Positions 19,137 to 29,322 of a stretch of DNA of 64,000 nt are shown in pieces. The stretch comes from Rhizobium sp. L51/94 (GTDB lineage: Bacteria > Pseudomonadota > Alphaproteobacteria > Rhizobiales > Rhizobiaceae): positions 2,226,001 through 2,290,000 of the forward strand of contig NZ_CP072141.1 in the NCBI RefSeq assembly GCF_019355555.1, read 5' to 3'. The position numbers were made by a program, and so were the translations under genes. Below the pieces are notes generated by a model. That model did not search any database and was not told where the DNA came from. It saw only the letters and a program-made list of their open reading frames with translations. Numbering within the stretch: position 1 is the stretch's first letter; each line of letters starts with the position of its first letter.

Positions 19137-22100
19137 ATGGCAGAGGCAACTGACAGGCAGGGCGGACCCTCTGGATCGTCGCCGGAGTTCGTGCATCTGC
19201 GTGTGCATTCGGCATATTCGCTTCTAGAAGGCGCTTTGCCGCTGAAGAAGATCCTCGCCAAGGCTTCAAGCGACAGCCAGCCGGCTCTGGCGATCACCGA
19301 TACCAACAACCTGTTCATCGCGCTCGAGTTCTCCCAGAAGGCGATGGACGAGGGTCTGCAGCCGATCATCGGCTGCCAGGTTTCGATCGACATGGAAGAC
19401 AGTGTCGAGGGCGAGAAGCGCAACGGCCAGCAGGGGCTCGCCAAGCTGCCTGCCATCGTGCTTCTGGCGGCCAGCGACGCCGGCTACGAGCGCATGGTCG
19501 ATCTCGTCAGTCGCGCCTATCTCGGCGGCGACAATAGTCAGGCCGTGCATGTCAAGGCGTCCTGGCTGGAGGAGATCGGTACCGACGGCCTGATCGCGCT
19601 GTCCGGCTCCGTTGGCGGGCCCGTCGATATCGAAATCAAGGAAGGCCATCCGCAGAAGGCGGTGGCGAGGCTGCTGCGCCTGAAGGCGCTTTTCGGCGAC
19701 CGGCTCTATGTCGAGTTGCAGCGCCACGGCACCTATGATCGCCGCCACGAACAACGCATGATTGCACTCGCCTACGAGCACGAACTGCCGTTGGTCGCCA
19801 CCAACGAGGCCTTCTTTCCGACCCGCGACGACTACGATGCCCATGATGCGCTGATGGCTGTCGCCCACAATGCGATCGTCTCGGACGACAGCCGGTTTCG
19901 CCTCACGCCGGACCACTATCTGAAAAGCCGCGCCGAAATGGCAAGGCTGTTTGCCGATCTGCCGGAGGCGCTGGCCAACACCGTCGAGATCGCCGAGCGC
20001 TGTGCTTTCGTGCTGCAGACCCGCAAGCCGATCCTGCCGCGCTTCACCGGCGCCAGCGATGATCCGAAGGAGGCTGAGCGCGCCGAGGCACTCGAATTGC
20101 GGGCGCAAGCTGTCGAGGGGCTCGACCTGCGGCTGGCGACGCTCGGCACGGCGCCGGGCTATGACGAACGGGTCTATCGCGACCGGCTGGAATTCGAACT
20201 CGGTGTTATCGAGCGCATGGGTTTTCCGGGCTACTTCCTGATCGTTGCCGACTTCATCAAGTGGGCGAAGAACGAGGATATCCCGGTCGGTCCCGGGCGC
20301 GGATCGGGTGCGGGCTCGCTGGTGGCCTATGCCCTGACCATCACCGACGTCGACCCTTTGCGTTTCTCGCTGCTGTTCGAACGCTTTCTCAATCCCGATC
20401 GTGTGTCGATGCCAGACTTCGACATCGACTTCTGCCAGGACCGGCGCGAAGAAGTCATCCGCTACGTCCAGAAGAAATACGGCCGCGAGCAGGTGGCGCA
20501 GATCATCACCTTCGGATCCCTGCAGGCCCGCGCTGCCCTGCGCGACGTCGGCCGCGTGCTGGAAATGCCCTATGGCCAGGTCGACAAGATCTCGAAGCTG
20601 GTGCCGAACAACCCGGCCAATCCGGTGACGCTCGCACAGGCGATCAAGGACGAGCCGCGATTTCAGGAGGAGGCCGAGAAGGAGCCGGTGGTCGCCCGCC
20701 TGCTTGACATCGCGCAGAAGCTGGAGGGTCTTTATCGCCACGCCTCGACCCATGCCGCCGGTATCGTCATCGGCGACCGGCCGCTGTCGAAGCTGGTGCC
20801 GATGTACCGCGATCCGCGCTCCGACATGCCGGTCACCCAGTTCAACATGAAGTGGGTCGAACAGGCGGGCCTCGTCAAGTTCGACTTTCTCGGCCTCAAG
20901 ACCCTGACGGTGCTGAAGACGGCAGTCGATTTTGTGAAGCTACGCGGCATCTCGGTCGACCTCGCCACCATTCCGCTTGATGACGCGGTAACCTACGAGA
21001 AGCTGGCGCGCGGCGAAACGGTCGGCATCTTCCAGGTGGAAAGCCAGGGGATGCGCAAGGCGCTGCTCGGCATGCGGCCGGACTGCATCGAGGACATCAT
21101 CGCACTGGTGGCGCTTTATCGTCCCGGCCCGATGGAAAATATCCCGACCTACAATGCCCGCAAGCACGGCGAGGAGGAGATCGAGTCGATCCACCCGATG
21201 ATCGATCACCTTGTCAAGGAAACGCAGGGCGTCATCGTCTACCAGGAACAGGTGATGCAGATCGCCCAGGTCCTGTCAGGCTATTCGCTTGGCGAGGCGG
21301 ATCTTTTGCGCCGCGCCATGGGCAAGAAGATCAAGGCGGAGATGGACCAGCAGCGCGTTCGCTTCGTCGAAGGTTCGATGAAGAACGGCGTCTCGAAGGT
21401 GCAGTCCGACAACATCTTCGAACTCTTGGCCAAATTCGCCAATTACGGCTTCAACAAGTCGCATGCCGCCGCCTACGCCATCGTCTCCTACCAAACGGCC
21501 TATATGAAGGCCCATTACCCGGTCGAGTTCCTCGCCGCGTCGATGACGCTGGATATGGCCAACACTGAAAAGGTCAACGATTTCCGCCAGGATGCCAAGC
21601 GCCTCGGCATCGAGGTCGTGGCGCCGTCGGTACAGACTTCTTTCCGCCATTTCCAGACCGGCGACCGAACGATCTTTTATTCGCTGGCTGCCATCAAGGG
21701 CGTTGGCGATGCCGCCGTCGAGCACATCGTCGAGGTGCGTGGCGACAAGCCTTTCGCTAGCATCGAGGATTTCTGCCTGCGCATCGACCCGAAACAAGTC
21801 AATCGCCGTGTCCTCGAAAGCCTGCTCTATGCCGGCGCCTTTGATTGCTTCGGCATCGACCGGGCCCAGCTTCTGGCGGGCATGGAACGGCTGATCGGCT
21901 ATGCCCAGCTTGCACAGGAAAACCGCCGCAGCGGCCAGCATGACATGTTCGGCTCGGGCTCCGCCTCCGGCCCGGAAAAGATTTCCTTCCCGGCCTTCAC
22001 GCCGTGGCTTGCGTCCGAACGGCTGCTGAAGGAGTTCCAGGTACTCGGCTTCTATCTCACGGCCCATCCGCTCGATGCCTATAGCGGCGTGCTCGACAAG

Positions 22101-22631
22101 TTACGGGTGCAGAGCTTTGCGGACTTCTCTGCCGGCATCAAGCACGGCGCCGGCAATGCGCGGCTGGCCGGCACCGTCATCGCCAAGCAGGAGCGCAAGA
22201 CGCGCACCGGCAACAAGATGGGGATCTACACATTCTCGGATGCCACCGGGCAGTTCGAGGCTGTCATGTTTTCCGAACTGCTGGCCCAGTACCGCGAAAT
22301 CCTTGAGGTGGGCAAATCCTTCGTGCTGACCGCCGCCGCCGAGGAGAGGCCGGAAGGTATCAGCCTGCGGCTGAATTCCGTGCAGTCGCTGGAGGAAAAA
22401 TCGCTGCAGATGCAGAAGGCCATGCGCGTCTTCGTGCGTGATTCAGGCCCGCTGAAGATGGTCGCCGCTCATCTCAACGCCAGGGGCGACGGCTTGGTAT
22501 CCTTCATCGTCATCAAGGAAGACGGCAAGCGAGAGGTCGAAGTCGCACTGCCCAACAAGTATCGCATCTCCCCCGAAATCGCCGCCGCGATGCGCTCCGC
22601 ACCGGGGGTGATCGACGTCGAACTGGTTTGA
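19137..22631 (+). CDS. dnaE: DNA polymerase III subunit alpha
   Basis: 1164-aa replicative polymerase catalytic subunit. The N-terminal PHP domain begins HLRVHSAYSLLEGALPLKKI. The polymerase active site shows GPGRGSGAGSLVAYAL followed by SMPDFDIDFCQDRREEVI, with the catalytic aspartates. A helix-hairpin-helix and an OB-fold occupy the C-terminal third. Size and motifs fit DnaE1, not the shorter mutagenic DnaE2 with its imuAB partners, which are absent. GAAGGG lies before the ATG. It converges on an L,D-transpeptidase gene with only four bases between the stops. Confidence 0.96.
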   Translation: MAEATDRQGGPSGSSPEFVHLRVHSAYSLLEGALPLKKILAKASSDSQPALAITDTNNLFIALEFSQKAMDEGLQPIIGCQVSIDMEDSVEGEKRNGQQGLAKLPAIVLLAASDAGYERMVDLVSRAYLGGDNSQAVHVKASWLEEIGTDGLIALSGSVGGPVDIEIKEGHPQKAVARLLRLKALFGDRLYVELQRHGTYDRRHEQRMIALAYEHELPLVATNEAFFPTRDDYDAHDALMAVAHNAIVSDDSRFRLTPDHYLKSRAEMARLFADLPEALANTVEIAERCAFVLQTRKPILPRFTGASDDPKEAERAEALELRAQAVEGLDLRLATLGTAPGYDERVYRDRLEFELGVIERMGFPGYFLIVADFIKWAKNEDIPVGPGRGSGAGSLVAYALTITDVDPLRFSLLFERFLNPDRVSMPDFDIDFCQDRREEVIRYVQKKYGREQVAQIITFGSLQARAALRDVGRVLEMPYGQVDKISKLVPNNPANPVTLAQAIKDEPRFQEEAEKEPVVARLLDIAQKLEGLYRHASTHAAGIVIGDRPLSKLVPMYRDPRSDMPVTQFNMKWVEQAGLVKFDFLGLKTLTVLKTAVDFVKLRGISVDLATIPLDDAVTYEKLARGETVGIFQVESQGMRKALLGMRPDCIEDIIALVALYRPGPMENIPTYNARKHGEEEIESIHPMIDHLVKETQGVIVYQEQVMQIAQVLSGYSLGEADLLRRAMGKKIKAEMDQQRVRFVEGSMKNGVSKVQSDNIFELLAKFANYGFNKSHAAAYAIVSYQTAYMKAHYPVEFLAASMTLDMANTEKVNDFRQDAKRLGIEVVAPSVQTSFRHFQTGDRTIFYSLAAIKGVGDAAVEHIVEVRGDKPFASIEDFCLRIDPKQVNRRVLESLLYAGAFDCFGIDRAQLLAGMERLIGYAQLAQENRRSGQHDMFGSGSASGPEKISFPAFTPWLASERLLKEFQVLGFYLTAHPLDAYSGVLDKLRVQSFADFSAGIKHGAGNARLAGTVIAKQERKTRTGNKMGIYTFSDATGQFEAVMFSELLAQYREILEVGKSFVLTAAAEERPEGISLRLNSVQSLEEKSLQMQKAMRVFVRDSGPLKMVAAHLNARGDGLVSFIVIKEDGKREVEVALPNKYRISPEIAAAMRSAPGVIDVELV

Positions 22632-22635
22632 TAGG

Positions 22636-23898
22636 TTACCCCTTCGTAGCCAGCCCGCCATGCCGCGTGATAGTGATGAAGTCGGTGCCTTCGCCGGTCT
22701 CCGGGCCGACGCCGGTGTCCGATATGGTCAGCGACGATCCCGTTGTCAGCAGGCCCTCGATCTTTTGCCTGACGTCGTCGGGGATCGAGATGCGGTCGAG
22801 TGCCCGGTCGGCGGCATCCAAGGCTTCCGATTGTTTCTCGCTGGTAATGCCGAAGCGCTTTTTCGTATCCCTGGACAGGTCGCCCTCAAGCGTCATGCCG
22901 TACCACTGCGCCTGGCCAATGGCGCGTTCCACGTCGTGGGCGGTAAAGAAATGCGTTCCGAGAGCTTCCTGTGGCTCCGCAATGGTTGCCGACGCCTCGA
23001 GCACCGGCTTGAAGCCCTGGCGGACCATGATGGCACCGTTCGGTGGTTCGCCCTTGCCGGCGGCGGCATAGACGGCCTTCATCAGTTCCGGCCCGATCAG
23101 CCCGCCTGTTGCGGGGAGACCATGGGCACTCCGAAAATCGCGGATAGCCCGGACGGTGGCAGGGCCGAGATAGCCGTCAGGAAGGCCTGCATCGAAGCCG
23201 AGCGTGGATAGAAGTTGCTGCAGGTCGCGGACGTTTTCGCGCAAGCCCCGTCGGGTGATCAAGATGCTCAGCGGCGCCTCGTTGCGCGGGGCAGTGAGTG
23301 CCGGCGGCGGTGGCAGCGCGGCAGTGTCGTTCATGGCTACTTCCACCGGCTCGGCGCGCAACAGAAAGCCTGACGTCGTCGGACGCAGAGACAGCTCGGA
23401 AAACATCGGGCCACTGACCGTCGGGGCCAGCGGATGAAACAGCGTCGCATGCTCGATCGGCTGGGGTACGACGGCGGCGTCATTGATGACAACGTGCACG
23501 CCGGGCTGCGTCATTGCGTAGAGCTTCTTGGCGAAGGCTTTTGGCATGCGGACGCAGCCGTGAGAGGCCGGATAGTTCGGCACAGAGCTGGATTCGTGGA
23601 GCGCGATGCCCGACCACGTCAGCCTTTGCATGAACGGCATCGGCGAATTCGAATAGATGTTTGAGCGGTGGTAGACCTCCTTTTCCAGGACCGAAAAGAT
23701 GCCCGATGGCGTCGAATGGCCGGATTTTCCAGTCGATACTTTCGAGGTCGCGACCACGGTGTCGCCGTCATAGACCGATAACTGCTGCCGGTTCGTCGAC
23801 ACGACGATCTGAAGCACCCGGGCATCGGCCGCCTCGGCCGGATGGGTCACTGCGGTAGCCGAAAGCAAGCCGATACCAAGAACCAGACGCGTAAACAT
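22636..23898 (-). CDS. L,D-transpeptidase (YkuD) with peptidoglycan-binding domain
   Basis: 420 aa. A signal peptide (MFTRLVLGIGLL to EAADA) is followed by a YkuD domain with the catalytic histidine and cysteine in YPASHGCVRMPKAF, and by a PG_binding_1 domain around VRDLQQLLSTLGFDAGLPDG. Such enzymes make 3-3 peptidoglycan cross-links or attach proteins to the wall in the periplasm; the exact reaction cannot be told. The ATG at 23898, with GGTGGA upstream, opens the signal peptide; a 13-codon longer frame upstream is less likely. Confidence 0.88.
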   Translation of the reverse strand: MFTRLVLGIGLLSATAVTHPAEAADARVLQIVVSTNRQQLSVYDGDTVVATSKVSTGKSGHSTPSGIFSVLEKEVYHRSNIYSNSPMPFMQRLTWSGIALHESSSVPNYPASHGCVRMPKAFAKKLYAMTQPGVHVVINDAAVVPQPIEHATLFHPLAPTVSGPMFSELSLRPTTSGFLLRAEPVEVAMNDTAALPPPPALTAPRNEAPLSILITRRGLRENVRDLQQLLSTLGFDAGLPDGYLGPATVRAIRDFRSAHGLPATGGLIGPELMKAVYAAAGKGEPPNGAIMVRQGFKPVLEASATIAEPQEALGTHFFTAHDVERAIGQAQWYGMTLEGDLSRDTKKRFGITSEKQSEALDAADRALDRISIPDDVRQKIEGLLTTGSSLTISDTGVGPETGEGTDFITITRHGGLATKG

Positions 23899-24248
23899 GA
23901 TGTCCACCAAAAACGCAATACTCGTGACTATGACCATAGCAAGGGAAGTTTAAGGAAGACTTGAGACCGCATCGAATGCAAGTTAAGATTGTGTCGAGCG
24001 GGGATACCACTTTCATAACGGTTTAATAATAAACCTCTTGGCAACAACTCAAGAGATTGGTATTGCATCGAAAAAGCGGTATAGGTTGCTGTATGTTTCT
24101 GTCATGCGATGCACTTATACGTCTGCATGAATGACATTTTATCGTAAATACTAATGAACCTTAAGGTAGATTAAATGTCGTCTACCGCCGTATATTCGGA
24201 AGGTGTCTCGGTATTAAGCCTCAGTGAGTTAGCCAGTTTGGAATATCT
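23899..24248 (+). other. AT-rich intergenic region before the glycosyltransferase
   Basis: 350 bases, clearly more AT-rich than the neighbouring genes. A 32-codon frame (24175-24273, opening MSSTAVYSEGV) has AAGG upstream and overlaps the glycosyltransferase start; it could be a leader peptide, but nothing supports its translation further. TTAA-N6-TTAA at 24161-24174 resembles a CtrA site with spacing one base too short. Confidence 0.35.
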
Positions 24249-25328
24249 ATGTCTGATAGTGATGTCGAAATGAAAATGCCGCACCAAGAGACTGCGTCGC
24301 GGATAGAAACTGTTGCTGTTATAATACCCTATTATAATGGTTCGAAATATATTCGTAGGTCGGCCGAGAGTGTGTTGGCGCAGACCGTTCCTGCGACAGA
24401 ATTTGTAGTCGTCGATGACGGATCTTCACCAGAGGAAGCCGCCTTGCTTGACGAAATAGCCCAGTCCATGGGCTTTCGTGTCTTGAGAAAAGAGAATGGC
24501 GGCCAGGGGACTGCAAGAAACTACGGTGTTGCACATACGTCTTCGAGGTTCATCTGCTTTCTCGATCAGGATGACTTCTACCTGAAAACGCATATAGCAA
24601 CGCTCCTCGACGCAGTTCCTCTTGACGATCCGCATTTTGGTTGGGTTTATGGCGACCTGATGGAGGCGGATGGCGAGGGCAATATAGTGCGCTCGGACAT
24701 GGTCAAGCAGCATGCGTTGCACCCTAAGCGGTTCATCAATGACCTGCTTGCGAACGACATGTTTGTACTGCCGTCAGCGTCGTTGATCGAGCGCACAGCT
24801 TTCGAGGCAGTCGGCGGCTTCGATCCGCAATTTACCGGCTACGAAGATGACGACCTTTTCCTGCGTATCTTCCGTCGCGGGTATACGAATTACTTTGTCG
24901 ATAAAGCCGTCACCGTCTGGTGCATCAACAGTGAGAGCACGTCGTACAGCATCAAGATGAGCCGAAGCCGGCTTCGCTATGTGAAAAAGCTCTGCTCGCA
25001 GTTTCCCGATGATGTCGACAAGAGGCGCAACTATGTGAGGGACCTCATCGCGCCGCGTTTTACGCATATGATAATTTCGGATGCCTTTACGGCCGTGGCA
25101 TTTTCCAAGACGCCGCAACAGAAAAAGATGGCGGCTTACAAGGACGAACTGGTCGAAATCATGAATGGTTATGTAGAAACCATATTCGGATGTACGAAGC
25201 TGAGTATCAAAAATCGTATTGCGATATATGTGCAGTCAAAGATCATCAATCTGAAGTCGAAAAATCTTTCGTTGGCGGCGTTGTATCTTTTCCGGACGTC
25301 TAGACGGGCGAGAAATTTCATTCGGTGA
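24249..25328 (+). CDS. Family 2 glycosyltransferase
   Basis: 359 aa. GT-A fold: VAVIIPYYNGSKYIRRS at the N-terminus, VVVDDGSS for nucleotide binding, FLDQDDFY as the DxD-like metal site, and GGFDPQFTGYEDDDLFLRI in the acceptor region with the catalytic acid ED. The C-terminal 100 residues are basic and may touch the membrane. It probably adds a sugar to a surface polysaccharide. It stands alone, not in a polysaccharide cluster, and its lower GC content suggests acquisition from elsewhere. Substrate unknown. Confidence 0.82.
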   Translation: MSDSDVEMKMPHQETASRIETVAVIIPYYNGSKYIRRSAESVLAQTVPATEFVVVDDGSSPEEAALLDEIAQSMGFRVLRKENGGQGTARNYGVAHTSSRFICFLDQDDFYLKTHIATLLDAVPLDDPHFGWVYGDLMEADGEGNIVRSDMVKQHALHPKRFINDLLANDMFVLPSASLIERTAFEAVGGFDPQFTGYEDDDLFLRIFRRGYTNYFVDKAVTVWCINSESTSYSIKMSRSRLRYVKKLCSQFPDDVDKRRNYVRDLIAPRFTHMIISDAFTAVAFSKTPQQKKMAAYKDELVEIMNGYVETIFGCTKLSIKNRIAIYVQSKIINLKSKNLSLAALYLFRTSRRARNFIR

Positions 25329-25358
25329 AAATTGAGTGTGTCCACATCAGGCCTATCT

Positions 25359-26294
25359 CTATTTGCCACCAAGGCTCCCGACCATGTCTTTCGTGACCTC
25401 GACGATAAGGGATCTTAGCCAGCGGTGAGCCGGGTCTTGGCGATAGCGCACGTGCCAGGCCATTTCGACGGGAAATGTGCCGAGGTCCACGGGCGCAGGC
25501 AGGACCCGCAATCGCGGGTCCGCAGCAAGGTGGCGGCAAATAAGGCCGGGCAGGGTGGCGCAGTAGTCCGTCACGGCGATCATCTCCGGCACGGCCAGAA
25601 AGTGGGTGACGGACACAGCGACCTCGCGGTTCAAGCCCTTCTGTCCAAGCGCCTGGAAAAGACCGGCCCGCAGCCGTCCAGGCGGGATGACGTTGACATG
25701 CTTGAGGGTCTCGTACTGTTCCCGTGAAATACCGTCGCGGATGTCGGGATGTCCGGCTCTCACCACGCAGGCCAGCCCGTCGTCCATCAGGTGCTGGACG
25801 ACCAGATTATCCGGCGGATCTACGATCCGGCCCATCACCATATCGGTCGCACCGGATACCGCGCCGGCTTCCGTGGCATCGTTGTTGAAGGGTATGAGAC
25901 GCAGCCTGATGCCGGGCGCGCGTTCGCGTAGTTTCGAAACGATCGAGGGCATCAGGACAAATTCGACATAGCTGTTCGGTGCGATAGTGAAGAGCCGCTC
26001 GGCGTGCCACGGATCGAAATCCTGTTGCCCGACGATTGCCTCGTCGATCTTGGCGAGAGCATCGATGATCACAGGGGCTAGCTCTTCTGCCATCTGCGTC
26101 GGCCTCATGCCATAGCGCTCCCGGATAAACAGCGGGTCGCGCAGTGTCTCTCGCAGTCGGTTCAGGGCGTTCGACAAGGCCGGCTGGGTTATGCCCAACC
26201 GCTCGGCTGCACGGGTGACATTGCGCTCCTCCATCATGACGATGAAGACCGGTAGCAGATTGAGATCATACTTCATCCAGTCATCATCTTTCAT
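25359..26294 (-). CDS. LysR-family transcriptional regulator
   Basis: 311 aa. N-terminal winged HTH: NLLPVFIVMMEERNVTRAA followed by ERLGITQPALSNALNRLR; the rest is the periplasmic-binding-protein-like effector domain. It is divergent from the DJ-1/PfpI gene at 26457, so by the usual LysR logic it likely controls that gene and itself. The AT-rich 160-bp spacer has an imperfect dyad near 26293-26330 that could be its operator. Effector unknown. Confidence 0.88.
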   Translation of the reverse strand: MKDDDWMKYDLNLLPVFIVMMEERNVTRAAERLGITQPALSNALNRLRETLRDPLFIRERYGMRPTQMAEELAPVIIDALAKIDEAIVGQQDFDPWHAERLFTIAPNSYVEFVLMPSIVSKLRERAPGIRLRLIPFNNDATEAGAVSGATDMVMGRIVDPPDNLVVQHLMDDGLACVVRAGHPDIRDGISREQYETLKHVNVIPPGRLRAGLFQALGQKGLNREVAVSVTHFLAVPEMIAVTDYCATLPGLICRHLAADPRLRVLPAPVDLGTFPVEMAWHVRYRQDPAHRWLRSLIVEVTKDMVGSLGGK

Positions 26295-26456
26295 GAATAT
26301 CTGAAATACAACTAATAAATTTCCGAAATTCCTCGCCGAGGCGCATAGTCACCTCATCGGAAACGATGGCCGCGCCGCAAGCGGTTCGTCGGTACCGGAA
26401 GGAGGGCGTGGCGTGGTGCCGGGCCCGATTTCAAAACCCTCGATGGGATCTATAAA

Positions 26457-27149
26457 ATGAAAATTCTGATGGTTCTGACCTCGCATGACGAACTCGGCAA
26501 CACTGGCCGCAAGACCGGTTTCTGGCTCGAGGAGTTCGCCGCTCCCTATTATGCTTTCCTTCAGGCAGGCGCTGAGATCACCGTTGCTTCGCCGGCTGGC
26601 GGCCAGCCGCCTCTCGATCCGAAAAGCGACGAGGAGGGCTCCCAGACGGAGCAGACCCGCCGTTTCCATAACGACCAGAAGGCCCAGGCGGTTCTCGCCT
26701 CCACCGTCAAGCTTGGCTCCGTTTCGCACGAAGACTTTGACGGCGTCTTTTATCCCGGCGGCCATGGCCCCCTGTGGGATCTTGCCGAAGACAAGACCTC
26801 GATCGCGCTGATCGAAAGCACTTATCGGGCGGGCAAGCCGGTTGCCCTCGTCTGCCACGCGCCGGGTGTCCTGCGCCATGTGAAGGCTGCGGACGGAACA
26901 CCGCTGGTGAGCGGCAAGAAGGTCACGGGCTTCAAGAACTCGGAAGAAGATGGCGTCGGCCTCACGGATGTCGTGCCTTTCCTGGTCGAGGATATGTTGA
27001 AGCAGAACGGCGGCGTCTATTCCAGCGGCGATGACTGGGCGTCCTACACGATCAAGGACGGTCTCCTGATCACCGGCCAGAATCCAGGCTCTTCCGTTGA
27101 GACGGCAGGCATCCTTGTCGCAGCACTGACCACCGCCAAGGCTGTGTAA
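26457..27149 (+). CDS. DJ-1/PfpI family protein (Hsp31-like)
   Basis: 230 aa, class I glutamine-amidotransferase-like fold. The nucleophile elbow is ALVCHAPGVLRHV with the reactive cysteine followed by histidine; FDGVFYPGGHGPLWDL provides the conserved loop and the family glutamate is near the N-terminus (FWLEE). Members act as glyoxalase III, deglycase or holding chaperones in carbonyl and oxidative stress; which applies here is not visible. It is divergently arranged with a LysR regulator and ends at a strong terminator. Confidence 0.88.
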   Translation: MKILMVLTSHDELGNTGRKTGFWLEEFAAPYYAFLQAGAEITVASPAGGQPPLDPKSDEEGSQTEQTRRFHNDQKAQAVLASTVKLGSVSHEDFDGVFYPGGHGPLWDLAEDKTSIALIESTYRAGKPVALVCHAPGVLRHVKAADGTPLVSGKKVTGFKNSEEDGVGLTDVVPFLVEDMLKQNGGVYSSGDDWASYTIKDGLLITGQNPGSSVETAGILVAALTTAKAV

Positions 27150-27188
27150 GCACGGTTAACAGCTTTTCTCGCAGATATTTTTCGAACA

Positions 27189-27219
27189 ATGGCCAGGCCG
27201 TCAAGCCTGGCCATTTTTA
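27189..27219 (+). terminator. Rho-independent terminator after the DJ-1/PfpI gene
   Basis: 10-bp stem (27189-27198 with 27205-27214, core GGCCAGGC / GCCTGGCC), 6-base loop, followed by five T. It is 40 bases after the stop codon. Confidence 0.88.
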
Positions 27220-27397
27220 TGGGGCCATGAGAGTTGCGGCAGGTGTGTCGTCTCCGAATTTGGCTCGGCTGACCACTTCGGTCGCCTTCACTTTTCGGAT
27301 GCCGGTTCGTTTTCCCATTGAGATTGGGCCCGTGAACTGCTGGTATGCCATTCATTAGTCCAGAGTTTTCGCTTTCCGATGATCACCGGAGCGGCTT

Positions 27398-29251
27398 ATG
27401 TCGATTTCAAATGCGATCTATCGTCCCTTCGAAACCTTGATCCGGCCGCTCGATATCCCTTATCGGCCATTACCCACCAAAGGCCCCATCGCAGTTCTGC
27501 TCCACCTGATTAAGATGTTCCGCGGCGTGCTGATTGCCATGGCGCTGTGTTCGATGGTGGTCGAGGCGATCAACCTTACGATCATCTGGGGGCTCTCTGT
27601 GATTGTCGATGGCATCACCACACAGGGCGTCGCGAGCTTTGTCGATAGCAGGTCAGAACTGCTGGTCTTGCTTGCCCTCATGATCTTCCCGGTCATGCCG
27701 ATATTTTTCTACGTCACCAACATCCTGAATTCCCACACCGTCGGCATCAGCCTGCCCATCGCCATCCAGTGGCAGGGGCACATGGCGGTGGAGCGGCAGG
27801 ACCTTGCCTTCTTCCATGACCTGTTTGCAGGCCAGGTGGCGTCGCGGCTCAATCAGGTTGCCTATGCCGTTCAGCAACAGATGCTGATTACCTTCCAGAC
27901 AGCACCGCGCTTCATGTTGCAGATTGTCGGCTCCGTATTCCTGCTGGCGACATTGTCGTGGCAACTGGCGCTTCCCGTCATCGTCTGGATTGCGCTGAAC
28001 ATTGCCTTCACCATCAAGGTCGTCCCCGATTTCACGGAGCGTGCCCGTCGCTCCGCCAAGCAGAACAGCCTTATCTCCGGTGCGCTGACAGACCTCTACA
28101 GCAATATCCAGATGGTCAAGCAGTTTGCCGCCGAAGACAGCGAGGCGGGCACGCTGAGGAAGATCATGTCCGAGGCGGTGCGTACACTCCATCATGAGCA
28201 GCGTATCTACCGGACGACCGAACTGGTCGTCATCAGCTTCAATATGCTGCTCTGGCTGGTGATGCTGGGGATCGGGTTTGTCGGGCTCTACGACCGCTTT
28301 GTCACCGTCGGCGATTTCGTGGCGACGGTCTATATCCTGCAGCGTCTGTCGGCGGGATCCTTCACCTTCCTGCAGATGGGCCAGCAAATCTTCAAGGCGC
28401 TCGGCACCATCAAGGACGCGATGCCTGTGATGACGACGCCGCCGACGATTACCGATATGCCCGGTGCGAAGAAACTCTCTGTGTCGCATGGGGAGATCCG
28501 CTTCGAGGGCGTCGCCTTCTCCTATGCATCCGGCAGGGCCATCATCACCGATCTCTCGCTGACGATAAGACCCGGCGAAAAGATCGGGCTTGTCGGCCTC
28601 TCCGGCGCCGGCAAGACGACGTTGGTGAACCTGCTGCTTCGATTTTATGATATCACTGCCGGCACGATCCGCATCGATGGCCAGGATATCCGGGAGGTCA
28701 CCCAGGCGAGCCTGCGCAAGGGGATCGGCGTCATCGCCCAGGATGTAGCGCTCCTCCACCGCTCGGTTGCCGACAATATCCGCTACGGTCGCCCCGACGC
28801 GGATCAAGCGGAGATCGAGGCAGCAGCACAGGCTGCACGGGCCAACGATTTCATTGCCGAGCTTGCCGATGGCGAGGGGCGCAAGGGATTGGATGCCTTC
28901 GTCGGAGATCGCGGCATCAAGCTCTCCGGCGGCCAGCGCCAGCGGATTGCGATTGCACGCGTCATTCTGAAGGATGCGCCGATCCTGGTGCTCGACGAGG
29001 CGACCTCCGCCCTGGACAGCGAGTCGGAGGCGGCCATCGAGGAAAGGCTGAGCGCAGTGATGGAAGGGAAAACGGTGATTGCCATCGCCCATCGACTGTC
29101 GACAATTGCAAGAATGGACAGGATCGTGGTGCTCGATCAGGGAAGGATCGTCGAGGAGGGCACGCCGGATGCGTTGATCGAACAGGACGGTCTGTTTGCT
29201 CGTCTGTGGAAACGCCAGACAGGTGGCTTTATGCCGGAGGAGATCGGCTAG
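27398..29251 (+). CDS. ABC transporter ATP-binding/permease protein (exporter half)
   Basis: 617 aa. An N-terminal membrane domain with six helices (about residues 40-330) is fused to an ATPase domain: Walker A GLSGAGKTTL, signature KLSGGQRQRIAIARV, Walker B ILVLDEATSALD, and H-loop IAIAHRLSTIARMD. This is the homodimeric type IV exporter architecture of MsbA or multidrug pumps. Substrate cannot be inferred. It stands alone between a convergent dinB and the terminator-insulated DJ-1 gene. Confidence 0.92.
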   Translation: MSISNAIYRPFETLIRPLDIPYRPLPTKGPIAVLLHLIKMFRGVLIAMALCSMVVEAINLTIIWGLSVIVDGITTQGVASFVDSRSELLVLLALMIFPVMPIFFYVTNILNSHTVGISLPIAIQWQGHMAVERQDLAFFHDLFAGQVASRLNQVAYAVQQQMLITFQTAPRFMLQIVGSVFLLATLSWQLALPVIVWIALNIAFTIKVVPDFTERARRSAKQNSLISGALTDLYSNIQMVKQFAAEDSEAGTLRKIMSEAVRTLHHEQRIYRTTELVVISFNMLLWLVMLGIGFVGLYDRFVTVGDFVATVYILQRLSAGSFTFLQMGQQIFKALGTIKDAMPVMTTPPTITDMPGAKKLSVSHGEIRFEGVAFSYASGRAIITDLSLTIRPGEKIGLVGLSGAGKTTLVNLLLRFYDITAGTIRIDGQDIREVTQASLRKGIGVIAQDVALLHRSVADNIRYGRPDADQAEIEAAAQAARANDFIAELADGEGRKGLDAFVGDRGIKLSGGQRQRIAIARVILKDAPILVLDEATSALDSESEAAIEERLSAVMEGKTVIAIAHRLSTIARMDRIVVLDQGRIVEEGTPDALIEQDGLFARLWKRQTGGFMPEEIG

Positions 29252-29322
29252 AGAATTGCATGCATCGCAGTTTTGCTGGGCGGCTCTGGCAGCATCAGTG
29301 AAGGGGGCACCTGTTCAGGCCT

